Shown: positions 7,915-14,925 of the stretch, one piece after another
Layout: the number at the start of each line of letters is the position of its first letter
Position numbering within the stretch: position 1 is the stretch's first letter
From: Streptomyces abyssalis
GTDB taxonomy: Bacteria; Actinomycetota; Actinomycetes; Streptomycetales; Streptomycetaceae
Reading direction: 5' to 3'
Assembly (NCBI RefSeq): GCF_001751365.1
Contig: NZ_LJGT01000036.1
Coordinates: 434,001 to 498,000 of the forward strand
Length of the DNA stretch: 64,000 bases
Program-made: the position numbers and the translations under genes
The notes under the pieces: generated by a model
The model's database searches: none
Told to the model about the DNA's origin: nothing
Seen by the model: the letters and a program-made list of their open reading frames with translations, nothing else

Positions 7915-8929
7915 TGTCGCCGAACTCCGGTGCCTTCTCCACCAGTCCGCTCTCCAGGTGGAAGCGGCGGGCCGTCTCGTACGGCTCGCGCTCGACCGCC
8001 GGGGTCTGCGGCATCTCCCTGCGCAGGATCGGCACCAGCGCGTCCAGGGCCTTGGGGTCGGTGTCCTTGAGGTACTTCTCCAGCAGCTCCCGTACCTTCT
8101 GCGGATCGCCCTGGACGTCCTGCTGGGCGCGCTTGATCGCGCTCTGGAAGCCCTTGACCTCCTTGGCTTTCTTCTGCAGCAGCTTCTGCGTGGAGAAGAC
8201 GACCCCGTGCAGGGCACCCGTCATGTCGGTCACATCGCCTCGCGCCGGGGATATGAGAATGCGGCCCGAGCCGTCGGCCTCGGCCTGCTGGCCGATCGGC
8301 TGGAAGAAGGAAAGCGCGTCCACGCGGCCCGACTTGAGCGCCCCGATGGCCGACGTGGCGGCGCTGCCGAGGTTGACGAGGGTCGCGTCGGTCTTCGCCT
8401 TCTTCCCGATGCCCTCGAAGAGGTGGTCGACCAGAGCCTCCGTGCCGCTGCCGGGGCCGGTGATGCCGATCTTCCTACCCACCAGCGCCTTCGTGCGTGC
8501 CTCCAAACTCGCCTTCGCGGCGGGCCCGCCGAAGTCCTTCCCCACCACGATGTCCACGTAGTACTCGGTGACCAGGCTGCTCACGACACGGGTCGTGCCG
8601 GATTCCGACTCGGCCAGGTTGAAGGCGTCCGTCAGCACCCCCGCCCCGAGGTCGATGGAGCCGGACTTCAGCGCCGCGGCGACTTTCGCGCCGGTGCCGA
8701 GTCGCGGGCGGTCGCCGAGCTTGATCCCCTCGTCCTTGAAGTACCCCTTCTCCTCGGCCACGAACAGCGGGAAGAACGCGACCGAGTTGCTGATCTGGCC
8801 GATGTTGAGGGTGCCGGCCTTCGTGGAGGACGCCCCGTGCTTCGCGCATCCTGCGGCGAGCGGGGAGAGAAGTACGGGGGCGGCTGCGAACGACTTCAGC
8901 AGCGCCCTGCGCTCGATGTGCATTGCCAT
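7904..8929 (-). CDS. ABC importer substrate-binding lipoprotein (NMT1/SsuA-like)
   Basis: A 341-residue periplasmic-binding-type protein. It begins MAMHIERRALLKSF, an RR-containing Tat-like signal, followed by a lipobox LSPLAAGC with Cys28 as the lipidated residue. The mature part has the SsuA/ThiY/NMT1 pattern (GYFKDEGI, SIDLGAGVLTDAFNLAESESG, GKKIGITGPGSGTEALVDHL-like segment). It is the last gene of the catabolic operon, 110 bp after the permease, and supplies ligand to that importer. Relatives bind sulfonates, taurine, pyrimidines or aromatic acids. ATG 8929 is chosen for its signal peptide; an ATG two codons later is possible. Confidence 0.82.
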   Translation of the reverse strand: MAMHIERRALLKSFAAAPVLLSPLAAGCAKHGASSTKAGTLNIGQISNSVAFFPLFVAEEKGYFKDEGIKLGDRPRLGTGAKVAAALKSGSIDLGAGVLTDAFNLAESESGTTRVVSSLVTEYYVDIVVGKDFGGPAAKASLEARTKALVGRKIGITGPGSGTEALVDHLFEGIGKKAKTDATLVNLGSAATSAIGALKSGRVDALSFFQPIGQQAEADGSGRILISPARGDVTDMTGALHGVVFSTQKLLQKKAKEVKGFQSAIKRAQQDVQGDPQKVRELLEKYLKDTDPKALDALVPILRREMPQTPAVEREPYETARRFHLESGLVEKAPEFGDIKA

Positions 8930-8967
8930 GGTTCCGGCTCCAGTCGCATGGGTTCCAGCTCCAGTCG
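8930..8967. repeat. duplicated RBS region, 17-bp direct repeat
   Basis: Two near-identical copies of GGTTCC(G/A)GCTCCAGTCG start at 8930 and 8951. On the coding strand each contains GGAG followed by an ATG, but only the proximal ATG is in frame with the substrate-binding protein. The duplication gives the gene two stacked ribosome-binding regions. Confidence 0.5.
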
Positions 8968-9039
8968 GAGAGGAGGGGTTCGGAATGGGGGCAGGCTTGG
9001 GACTCGTGGAGGACTCTGGACGGACCGGCTCGGTGTGGG

Positions 9040-9960
9040 TCAGCCCTGGGACTCGACCGGTTTCCACCGGTTGACGCGACGGCCGATGAGGCCGACGAAC
9101 ACGTTCAACAGGCCCGCGACGACGCTCAGTACGACGAGGGTCGCGAAGACGCCCGCGGTGTCGAACTGCGCCGCCGCGTCGTTGATCAGATATCCGAGGC
9201 CCTGGTTGGACGCCACCAGCTCACCGATGACGGCTCCGATCAGGGCGTAAGGGATGGCGACCTTGAGTCCGGTGAGCACACCCGTCATCGACGCCGGGAG
9301 CACGACCTTCAGCGCGATGTCGCGGCGCGTGCCGCCCATGAGCCGCACCGCGTCGACGAGCCCGCGGTCCACCTCCCGTACGCCCGCGGCCGTGTTGAGG
9401 AAGACGAGGAAGAAGACCGTCGCGGCCGCGAGCAGCACCTTCATGTGCATCCCGATGCCGAACCAGACGATGAACAGCGGTGCCAGCGCGACCTTCGGGA
9501 TCGAGTACAGCGCCATCATGAACGGGTCGACGACGCGGTAGGCGGTGCGGAGCGACGCCAGTACGAACCCGGCGAGCGCACCGGCCAGCGCGCCGAGCAG
9601 GAATCCGTAGACGATCTCCTGGATGGTCACCCAGCTGTGCGTCCAGAGGGTGCCGTCGGCCGACCACTCACCGAGGCGTTCGGCGATGGCGCTCGGCTTG
9701 CTGGTGAAGGTGATGTCGAACAGGCTGCCCGCGGTGGCCTCCCAGCCGGCGAGCAGCACGACGACGAGGAGGAGCCGCAGGCTCCACACGGTCGTGGTGC
9801 TCCCATGCCGCTGCCACCAGGTCCGCTGTACGGGGATGCGTACGGGGCCGCTCGCCGCGGTCTCCGCCTGCTCCCGGTGCTCCGCGTCCGGCCTGTCCGG
9901 CGGGGCGTTCGTCGCACCGCCGTCCGGGCCCTGCGCCGGCCTCACGGTCTGCCCGGTCAT
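9040..9960 (-). CDS. ABC importer permease (SsuC/TauC type)
   Basis: A 306-residue BPD_transp_1 permease with about six membrane spans. An extended N-terminal cytoplasmic tail (about 50 residues) precedes the first helix (LRLLLVVVLLAGWEATAG). The ATPase-contact motif is seen as LMGGTRRDIALKVVLPASMTG, the EAA loop. The start ATG overlaps the stop of the ATPase gene (ATGA), with GGAGG just upstream. It pairs with the ATPase and the NMT1-like protein to import a small organic anion. Confidence 0.88.
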   Translation of the reverse strand: MTGQTVRPAQGPDGGATNAPPDRPDAEHREQAETAASGPVRIPVQRTWWQRHGSTTTVWSLRLLLVVVLLAGWEATAGSLFDITFTSKPSAIAERLGEWSADGTLWTHSWVTIQEIVYGFLLGALAGALAGFVLASLRTAYRVVDPFMMALYSIPKVALAPLFIVWFGIGMHMKVLLAAATVFFLVFLNTAAGVREVDRGLVDAVRLMGGTRRDIALKVVLPASMTGVLTGLKVAIPYALIGAVIGELVASNQGLGYLINDAAAQFDTAGVFATLVVLSVVAGLLNVFVGLIGRRVNRWKPVESQG

Positions 9961-10730
9961 GACGAGCCCTCCTTCAGCGCGGCGGCCATCGCCGTGTGCA
10001 GCCGTACGAACTCCCGGTCCACGCGGAGCGCGTCGACGGAGCGCGGCCGGGGCAGGGTGATCTCCTCGTCTGCGACGATGCGGCCGAGACCGCCGAGCAC
10101 GACGATCCGGTCGCCCAGCAGCAGCGCCTCCTCGATGTCGTGGGTGACGAACACGACGGTCTGTCCGCTGCCCTGCCACAGCCGCAGCAGCTCCTCCTGG
10201 AGCTCGGTGCGCAGCTGCGCGTCGAGCGCGCCGAACGGCTCGTCCATGAGGAGCGTCCGGGGGGTGCCGGCGAGCATCCGGGCCAGCGAAGCCCGGCGCC
10301 GCATCCCGCCCGAGAGTTCGCGCGGGTAGTGCTTGCCGAATCCGGCGAGGCCGACGCGCTGGAGCAGCCCGGCGGCCGTCCTCCGGCGCTCCTCGGCCTT
10401 CACTCCGCGGATCTCCAGTGGCATCTCGACGTTGCGCTGCACGTCGCGCCACGGCATGAGCGTGTCGGACTGGGTGAGGTAACCGATGTCGATGTCCGGG
10501 CCGGTCAGCTTCTCACCGCGGTACGAGACGACGCCCGCGGAGGGTTCGGTGAGCCCGGCGAGGAGGTTGAGCATCGTGGACTTGCCGCAGCCGCTGCGTC
10601 CGAGGACGGTCACGAAGCTGCCCTCCTCGACGGTGAGGTCGAAGTCCCGCAGCGCGACGATGGCGCTGTCGTCCTTGGTGAACTGCTTGGTGAGCTTCTC
10701 CGCGCTGAGTACGGCCGTCATCACGCTCAT
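9957..10730 (-). CDS. ABC importer ATPase (SsuB/TauB type)
   Basis: A 257-residue ATP-binding subunit: Walker A GRSGCGKST, Q-loop YLTQSDTLMPWRDV, signature LSGGMRRRASLARML, Walker B TLLMDEPFGALD and switch His in VTHDIEEALLLGDR. Length and motifs match nitrate/sulfonate/taurine importers. ATG at 10730 overlaps the stop of the aldolase gene by ATGA; a second ATG at 10721 is a possible start. It lies between a lyase gene and its permease, tying transport to catabolism in one transcript. Confidence 0.9.
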   Translation of the reverse strand: MSVMTAVLSAEKLTKQFTKDDSAIVALRDFDLTVEEGSFVTVLGRSGCGKSTMLNLLAGLTEPSAGVVSYRGEKLTGPDIDIGYLTQSDTLMPWRDVQRNVEMPLEIRGVKAEERRRTAAGLLQRVGLAGFGKHYPRELSGGMRRRASLARMLAGTPRTLLMDEPFGALDAQLRTELQEELLRLWQGSGQTVVFVTHDIEEALLLGDRIVVLGGLGRIVADEEITLPRPRSVDALRVDREFVRLHTAMAAALKEGSS

Positions 10731-11395
10731 GTCACAGCACCCGCCCGCGAGTTGCCGCCCGCCGTGTCGTCCGCCTCGCGCATGCCGTACGCGTCGTAGC
10801 TGAACTCGCCGGCGGCCCACCGCTCCCGCAGGCCGTCCTCCTTGGCGATGCGCTGCCGCACGGCCCCGGCGGTCGCCTCCGCGTCCGCGGCGGCCACGGC
10901 GGTGACTCCGTCGTCGTCGAGGACGAGCACGTCGCCGGGAGCGACACCGGTGCCGCCGATCGTCACCGGGACGTCGACGCTGCCGCGTATCTCCTTCGTC
11001 GCCCCGCGGGCCCGGCGCCAGCGCGTCCAGACGCCGTACTCCAGCCGCGCCAGGTCGGCGCTGTCGCGCACCGCCGCGTCGACCAGCACGGCCGCCGCGC
11101 CGCATGCCGCGGCCTGGGTGGCGAGCAGATCGCCGAAGAGCGCGACGGGTTCCGGCTGCGGCATGGTCAGGACGAGGACCTCGCCGGGGCGCAGATGCGT
11201 CATCACCTCGTGCACCGCACGGTTGTCGCCCTGACCGCAGCGGGCGATACGGGCCGGACCGGCCGTGCGGCGCCCCGGCTGCAGGGGCACCCACTCGGCG
11301 TCGAGCAGACCGCGGCGGCCGTATGCCTCGTAGACGGTCGCGACTCCGGCGGCGGCGAGTTCGTCGACGGCGGCGACCGTCACCGCCGCGCTCAC
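10727..11395 (-). CDS. RraA-like aldolase (HMG/CHA aldolase, GalC/LigK type)
   Basis: A 222-residue protein of the RraA/4-hydroxy-4-methyl-2-oxoglutarate aldolase family, including the characteristic GDLLATQAAACGAAAVLVDA followed by AVRD, which carries the Arg and Asp contacting metal and pyruvate enolate. LigK and GalC in this family split 4-carboxy-4-hydroxy-2-oxoadipate to pyruvate and oxaloacetate; RraA itself binds RNase E. Position next to a GalB-like hydratase favours aldolase. The GTG start overlaps the previous stop (GTGA) and follows GGGAG. The exact substrate is inferred. Confidence 0.75.
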   Translation of the reverse strand: MSAAVTVAAVDELAAAGVATVYEAYGRRGLLDAEWVPLQPGRRTAGPARIARCGQGDNRAVHEVMTHLRPGEVLVLTMPQPEPVALFGDLLATQAAACGAAAVLVDAAVRDSADLARLEYGVWTRWRRARGATKEIRGSVDVPVTIGGTGVAPGDVLVLDDDGVTAVAAADAEATAGAVRQRIAKEDGLRERWAAGEFSYDAYGMREADDTAGGNSRAGAVT

Positions 11396-12108
11396 AGGGC
11401 TCCCACCACGTTGGGCAGCAGCCGGTGGAAGGCCTCCGCCTGCCGGATCCTCTCGTCGCCGGTGACCTTGCGGGCGTGGTTGCCGCGCTGGTCGGCGCGT
11501 TGTGCGTAGTACTCCTGCAGATACTGCTGAGCAGCCATGCAGCTCATGGCGTCGACCTTACGTTTGAATACGGGCGTTATGTCCACATAGACGGTCGGCG
11601 TGAAACCGCACAGCTCCGGCTGGTGCGGTTCGAAGGCCAGGAACTCCGGCGGCGGCGCCGTACGGAAGCCGCTGGCGACCCCGGCGCCGGAGGTGAGCAG
11701 ACGGGCACGGGCCACGGCCTCGTGGGCGACGGGGTGATCCGGGTTGAAGGGGTCCTTCTCGGGGTGGGTGAGCACCACGTCGGGGGCGAAGTCGCGCATC
11801 AGGTCGGCGAGTTCGCCGACCGACTCCGGTGAGACGTTCAGGGGGTAGTCACCGAGGTCGAAGGCGCGGAACTCGGCGCCGACCTCGGCGGCGGCCTTCG
11901 TCGCCTCCTCGTGGCGTATCCGCTTCACGTTCTCCTCGGTCTGGCCCTCCTGCTTCCACAGCACTCCGGACTCGCCGCGCTCGCCGTAGGAGAGGGCCAC
12001 GACGAGGGCTTCGCCTCCCCGGGCGGTGTGGGCGGCGACCGTACCGGCGGAACGCCAGACGAAGTCGGCGCTGTGCGCGCCGACGACCAGCAGGCGGCGC
12101 TCGCTCAT
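11392..12108 (-). CDS. PIG-L-fold hydrolyase, GalB-like 4-oxalomesaconate hydratase
   Basis: A 238-residue LmbE/PIG-L-fold protein. The classical deacetylase motif AHPDD is replaced by GAHSADFVW (10-17), followed by SYGERGES and THPEKDPFNPDHPVAHEAV. This variant is, from memory of the family, typical of GalB, the Zn-dependent 4-oxalomesaconate hydratase of the gallate pathway, rather than of sugar deacetylases. The adjacent aldolase would act on its product. ATG overlaps the upstream gene (ATGA) with AAGGAGA before it. A deacetylase role cannot be excluded without structure or assay. Confidence 0.72.
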   Translation of the reverse strand: MSERRLLVVGAHSADFVWRSAGTVAAHTARGGEALVVALSYGERGESGVLWKQEGQTEENVKRIRHEEATKAAAEVGAEFRAFDLGDYPLNVSPESVGELADLMRDFAPDVVLTHPEKDPFNPDHPVAHEAVARARLLTSGAGVASGFRTAPPPEFLAFEPHQPELCGFTPTVYVDITPVFKRKVDAMSCMAAQQYLQEYYAQRADQRGNHARKVTGDERIRQAEAFHRLLPNVVGAL

Positions 12109-13070
12109 ACCAGGCTCTCCTTCCGGTGCCGGGCGGGCGCGTCGGCGAGGGGGGCGGCACCGACGAGCCACCGGCTGTTGTGCACGGTCATGGTGCGTAC
12201 GTCGGCCTCCGCGAAGCCCTCGCCGAGCAGGCGGTCGGCACAGATCGCGAGTCCGTCCTCGACGGGCGGGTTGAAGGGCTGGCCGAGGTCGCTGGAGATC
12301 ACAGAGTGCTCCGGACCGGCCTCACGGATGGCACGGAACCAGGTCTCCCAGTCGACCTTGCCGGTGTACGGCGTGGTGAAGCAGCGTTCCAACAGGGCGC
12401 CACGGGCGGCGAGTTCGCGCTGACGGTCGACCGCGACCCGCTGCGAGGTGAACTCGGGGTGCGTGACGACAATCCGCTCGACGCCCTCCTGTGCGGCGGC
12501 CTCCACGACGACGGCGATCTCGTCGGCGTGCAGATGTCCGGTGGCCAGCACCATGTCGTGGCGGGCTACCAGCCGGAAGACCTGACGTGCGGCGGGGACG
12601 ACCTCGCCGTCGGCCGTGAGGACCTCCACGGGGTCGGCGGCCATGCCGTCGGCACGCAGGTCCTCCTGGAGCTTGGCCCACATGGGAGGCGTGGCGCCTT
12701 CGGGTTCGCCGGCCTGGCAGTGGCGCTGGTTGGCGCTGTCGACGGTGGGCAGCCACACGAACGTCGCGCCGCCCCGGCCGGCGATCTCGACGGCGACGGG
12801 GTTGAGACCGCCGACGGAGGCGTTGAGCGTGATGGCGCCCAGGGCGGTGGCTCCCGGCTCGGCGCGTCGTACGACGGCGGCCCGTTCGGCGGTGGGCGCG
12901 TAGTGCGACTTCAGCACGAAGCCCGCCATGCCGACCGCGGCGAAGCGCTCCGCGAGCGTCACATCGTCGATGCGGCGGCGCATCACGTCCGGCGCCACGT
13001 GGATGTGCACGTCGTACGCCCCGCGCACGAGTTCACGGGCGCGGTCGGACGGCTGGGGGTGCTCCGTCAT
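12105..13070 (-). CDS. DUF6282 metal-dependent hydrolase-like protein, first gene of catabolic operon
   Basis: A 321-residue protein with an amidohydrolase-like metal motif YDVHIHVAPD (His22 and His24), then LKSHYAPTAERA, ATGHLHADEI and VVTHPEFTSQRV, whose histidines are suited to metal binding, and ISSDLGQPFNPPVEDG with a possible catalytic Asp. It matches what I recall of DUF6282. By position it could be a lactonase or hydratase acting before the GalB-like and aldolase steps. ATG 13070 has GGGAGAG upstream. It leads the operon and shares an ATGA overlap with the next gene. Confidence 0.68.
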   Translation of the reverse strand: MTEHPQPSDRARELVRGAYDVHIHVAPDVMRRRIDDVTLAERFAAVGMAGFVLKSHYAPTAERAAVVRRAEPGATALGAITLNASVGGLNPVAVEIAGRGGATFVWLPTVDSANQRHCQAGEPEGATPPMWAKLQEDLRADGMAADPVEVLTADGEVVPAARQVFRLVARHDMVLATGHLHADEIAVVVEAAAQEGVERIVVTHPEFTSQRVAVDRQRELAARGALLERCFTTPYTGKVDWETWFRAIREAGPEHSVISSDLGQPFNPPVEDGLAICADRLLGEGFAEADVRTMTVHNSRWLVGAAPLADAPARHRKESLV

Positions 13071-13101
13071 GTCTCTCCCTTTGCAGCCATAATCTCCGCT
13101 C

Positions 13102-13133
13102 AGATTGTTAACAATCTTGGCTACAGAGGTCAA
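13102..13133 (-). promoter_or_regulatory. operon promoter with GntR/FCD operator
   Basis: On the minus strand TTGACC (13133-13128), a 17-bp spacer and TAACAA (13110-13105) form the promoter. A perfect 16-bp palindrome AGATTGTTAACAATCT (13102-13117) covers the -10 element. Its core ATTGT-N2-ACAAT recurs at the divergent promoter near 14005, so both are likely bound by the FCD regulator between them. Confidence 0.68.
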
Positions 13134-13297
13134 GGGTGCTGCGGACATGGAAAGGCCCCGGCCGGAGTGACCGGGGCCAAGGCGGCAGGGACGGCAGAGG
13201 GTCCGGGGCGACGGGACGCCGGGACGGAACACGGAGAGCCGTCCACCTGCCCGGCGGCCCGGCGATGGAGACAGCGGGCCGCGGCGAGGCGGCTCCC

Positions 13298-13957
13298 TCA
13301 ACGGGCGGGCGGCGCCCCCGACCTGTCGACCTCCTTGAGCGCCTTGATGACGCTGCGCAGATGGCCGCGCGCCGCCGCATCCGCGGCCTCCGGATCATGG
13401 GTGCAGATCGCCTCGATGATCGCGAGGTGCTCCGGCAGCGACACCGACGGCCGGCCGGGGTGCATGGCAAGCCGGAACTGGTGCCGGACGTTCTGCCCCC
13501 GCAGCCGCTCCAGCAGCCGCGAAGCGGTGGCCTGACCGCCGATCTCCCGTACGCGCCGGTGCAGTTCCTGGTTGAGGGAGGAGTAGCCGAGCAGGTCGCC
13601 CTCGGCAACGGCCTCGCACATGGAGGCGCCGATCGACTGCAGTTCGCGGATCTCCTCACCGGTGACCGCCACCGCTGCCTTCGCCGCACAGAGCCCCTCC
13701 AGCACCATGCGGACCTCGGAGATCTCGACCGCCTCGCTCAGGGAGACGGCGCGCACGCGGGCACCGCGGTTCTGTATGCGCTCGACGAGCCCCTCGTTGG
13801 TCAGCTCCAGCAGCGCCGCCCGTACGCTGGCGCGGCTGGCGTCGAACTGCGTGGACAGATCGCTCTCGACGAGCCGCTGATTGGGCACGAACTCGCCGCG
13901 GACGATTGCCTCACGAATGGCTTCCACCAAGGGCGTTCCGGCCCGGTCCTCTGCCAC
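13298..13957 (-). CDS. GntR-family regulator, FCD subfamily
   Basis: A 219-residue regulator: winged helix (LVEAIREAIVRGEFVPNQRL, FDASRASVRAALLELTNEGL, RIQNRGARVRAV) plus an all-helical FCD domain (SLNQELHRRVREIGG, LPEHLAIIEAICTHDPEAAD) that usually binds a carboxylate with a metal ion. The GTG at 13957 was chosen because GGAG lies 5 bp upstream; another GTG at 13984 adds nine residues. Two matching palindromes at 13102-13117 and 13997-14012 flank it, so it likely represses the catabolic operon and the divergent dehydrogenase. Confidence 0.86.
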   Translation of the reverse strand: MAEDRAGTPLVEAIREAIVRGEFVPNQRLVESDLSTQFDASRASVRAALLELTNEGLVERIQNRGARVRAVSLSEAVEISEVRMVLEGLCAAKAAVAVTGEEIRELQSIGASMCEAVAEGDLLGYSSLNQELHRRVREIGGQATASRLLERLRGQNVRHQFRLAMHPGRPSVSLPEHLAIIEAICTHDPEAADAAARGHLRSVIKALKEVDRSGAPPAR

Positions 13958-13996
13958 GGTCGCTCCGGTTCCTCTTCGCTCCACAGATGCACACCG

Positions 13997-14028
13997 ATAT
14001 TGTCAACAATATTGTGCGAGCTTAGTGT
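13997..14028 (+). promoter_or_regulatory. promoter with FCD operator, dehydrogenase side
   Basis: TTGTCA (14000-14005), 17 bp and TAGTGT (14023-14028) make a promoter that would start transcription at or next to the GTG at 14036. The palindrome ATATTGT-CA-ACAATAT (13997-14012) overlaps the -35 box and shares ATTGT-N2-ACAAT with the operon operator. It may also control the regulator gene transcribed away from it. Confidence 0.62.
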
Positions 14029-14035
14029 AGCGGGG

Positions 14036-14854
14036 GTGGACTCCTCACCGGGCAGCGATTTCCGCACAGTCACCACCCCCGTCACCACCACCGTGGCCGT
14101 CCTCGGCCTCGGCGAGGCCGGCGGCGCGATCGCGGGCGACCTCGCACGCGCCGGCGCGGCCGTACGAGGCTACGACCCCGCTGTGGTGCCCGTGCCGGAA
14201 GGAGTGACCCGGACGGACAGCGAGGCCGAAGCCGTGACCGGCGCGCACCTCGTACTCAGCGTCAACAGCGCCTCCTCCGCAGCCGCCGCACTGCACGCCG
14301 CGGTCGGCTCCCTCCAGGACGAGGCCGTCTGGGCGGACCTCAACACCGCCTCCCCCGGCGCGAAGCGGGCCCTGGCCGCCACGGCGGCCGGACACGGAGC
14401 GGCGTTCGCGGACGTCGCCGTCATGGCCCCCGTCCCCGGCCGCGGCCTGCGCGTGCCGATGCTGGCCTGCGGACCCGGTGCCCCCCGGGCCGCCGGGCTC
14501 CTCGCTCCGCTCGGGGCGTCGGTCGGCCTCGTCGACGGGGAGGCGGGCACCGCCGCCCGGCGGAAGCTGCTGCGCAGCGTGTTCTTCAAGGGCATGGCCG
14601 CAGCCGTCGTCGAAGCGCTCGAAGCGGGCCGGGCCTCCGGCTGCGAGGAGTGGGTACGGGAGAACATCGCGGCCGAACTCGCCGGCGCCGACGCCGGGAC
14701 CCTCGACCGCCTCGTCGACGGCACCCGCCGGCACGCGGTCCGCCGCACGTCGGAGATGGCGGCAGCGGCGGAGATGCTCACCGAACTGGGCGTCGAGCCG
14801 GCCGTCGCGAGCGCGAGCCGCGATCTGCTGGCGCGGCTGTCCGCGGACCGGTAG
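14036..14854 (+). CDS. NAD(P)-dependent dehydrogenase with DUF1932 C-terminal domain
   Basis: A 272-residue member of the 6-phosphogluconate/3-hydroxyisobutyrate dehydrogenase-like family. The dinucleotide fold begins VAVLGLGEAGGAIAGDLA, with VLSVNSASSAAA and WADLNTASPGAKRAL typical of the family. The second half (LLRSVFFKGMAAAVVEALEA, then a helical end) fits DUF1932. It is divergent from the FCD regulator and shares its operator with the catabolic operon, so it probably oxidises or reduces a pathway intermediate. The GTG at 14036 lacks a Shine-Dalgarno and matches a predicted leaderless transcript. Confidence 0.78.
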   Translation: MDSSPGSDFRTVTTPVTTTVAVLGLGEAGGAIAGDLARAGAAVRGYDPAVVPVPEGVTRTDSEAEAVTGAHLVLSVNSASSAAAALHAAVGSLQDEAVWADLNTASPGAKRALAATAAGHGAAFADVAVMAPVPGRGLRVPMLACGPGAPRAAGLLAPLGASVGLVDGEAGTAARRKLLRSVFFKGMAAAVVEALEAGRASGCEEWVRENIAAELAGADAGTLDRLVDGTRRHAVRRTSEMAAAAEMLTELGVEPAVASASRDLLARLSADR

Positions 14855-14893
14855 CGGACGGGCAGCGGCTCTCACTCAGCTCCCGGCAGCAGG

Positions 14894-14920
14894 CAGGCGG
14901 GCCAGGCGGGCCAGGCGGGC
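14894..14920. repeat. 9-bp tandem repeat, three copies
   Basis: CAGGCGGGC is repeated three times in the 71-bp gap between two convergent genes. It may be replication slippage in G+C-rich DNA. Confidence 0.5.
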
Positions 14921-14925
14921 AAGTG

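Noticed and set aside
10727..11395. RNase E inhibitor RraA
   Set aside because: Fold is shared, but the operon context with a GalB-like hydratase and importer favours an aldolase.
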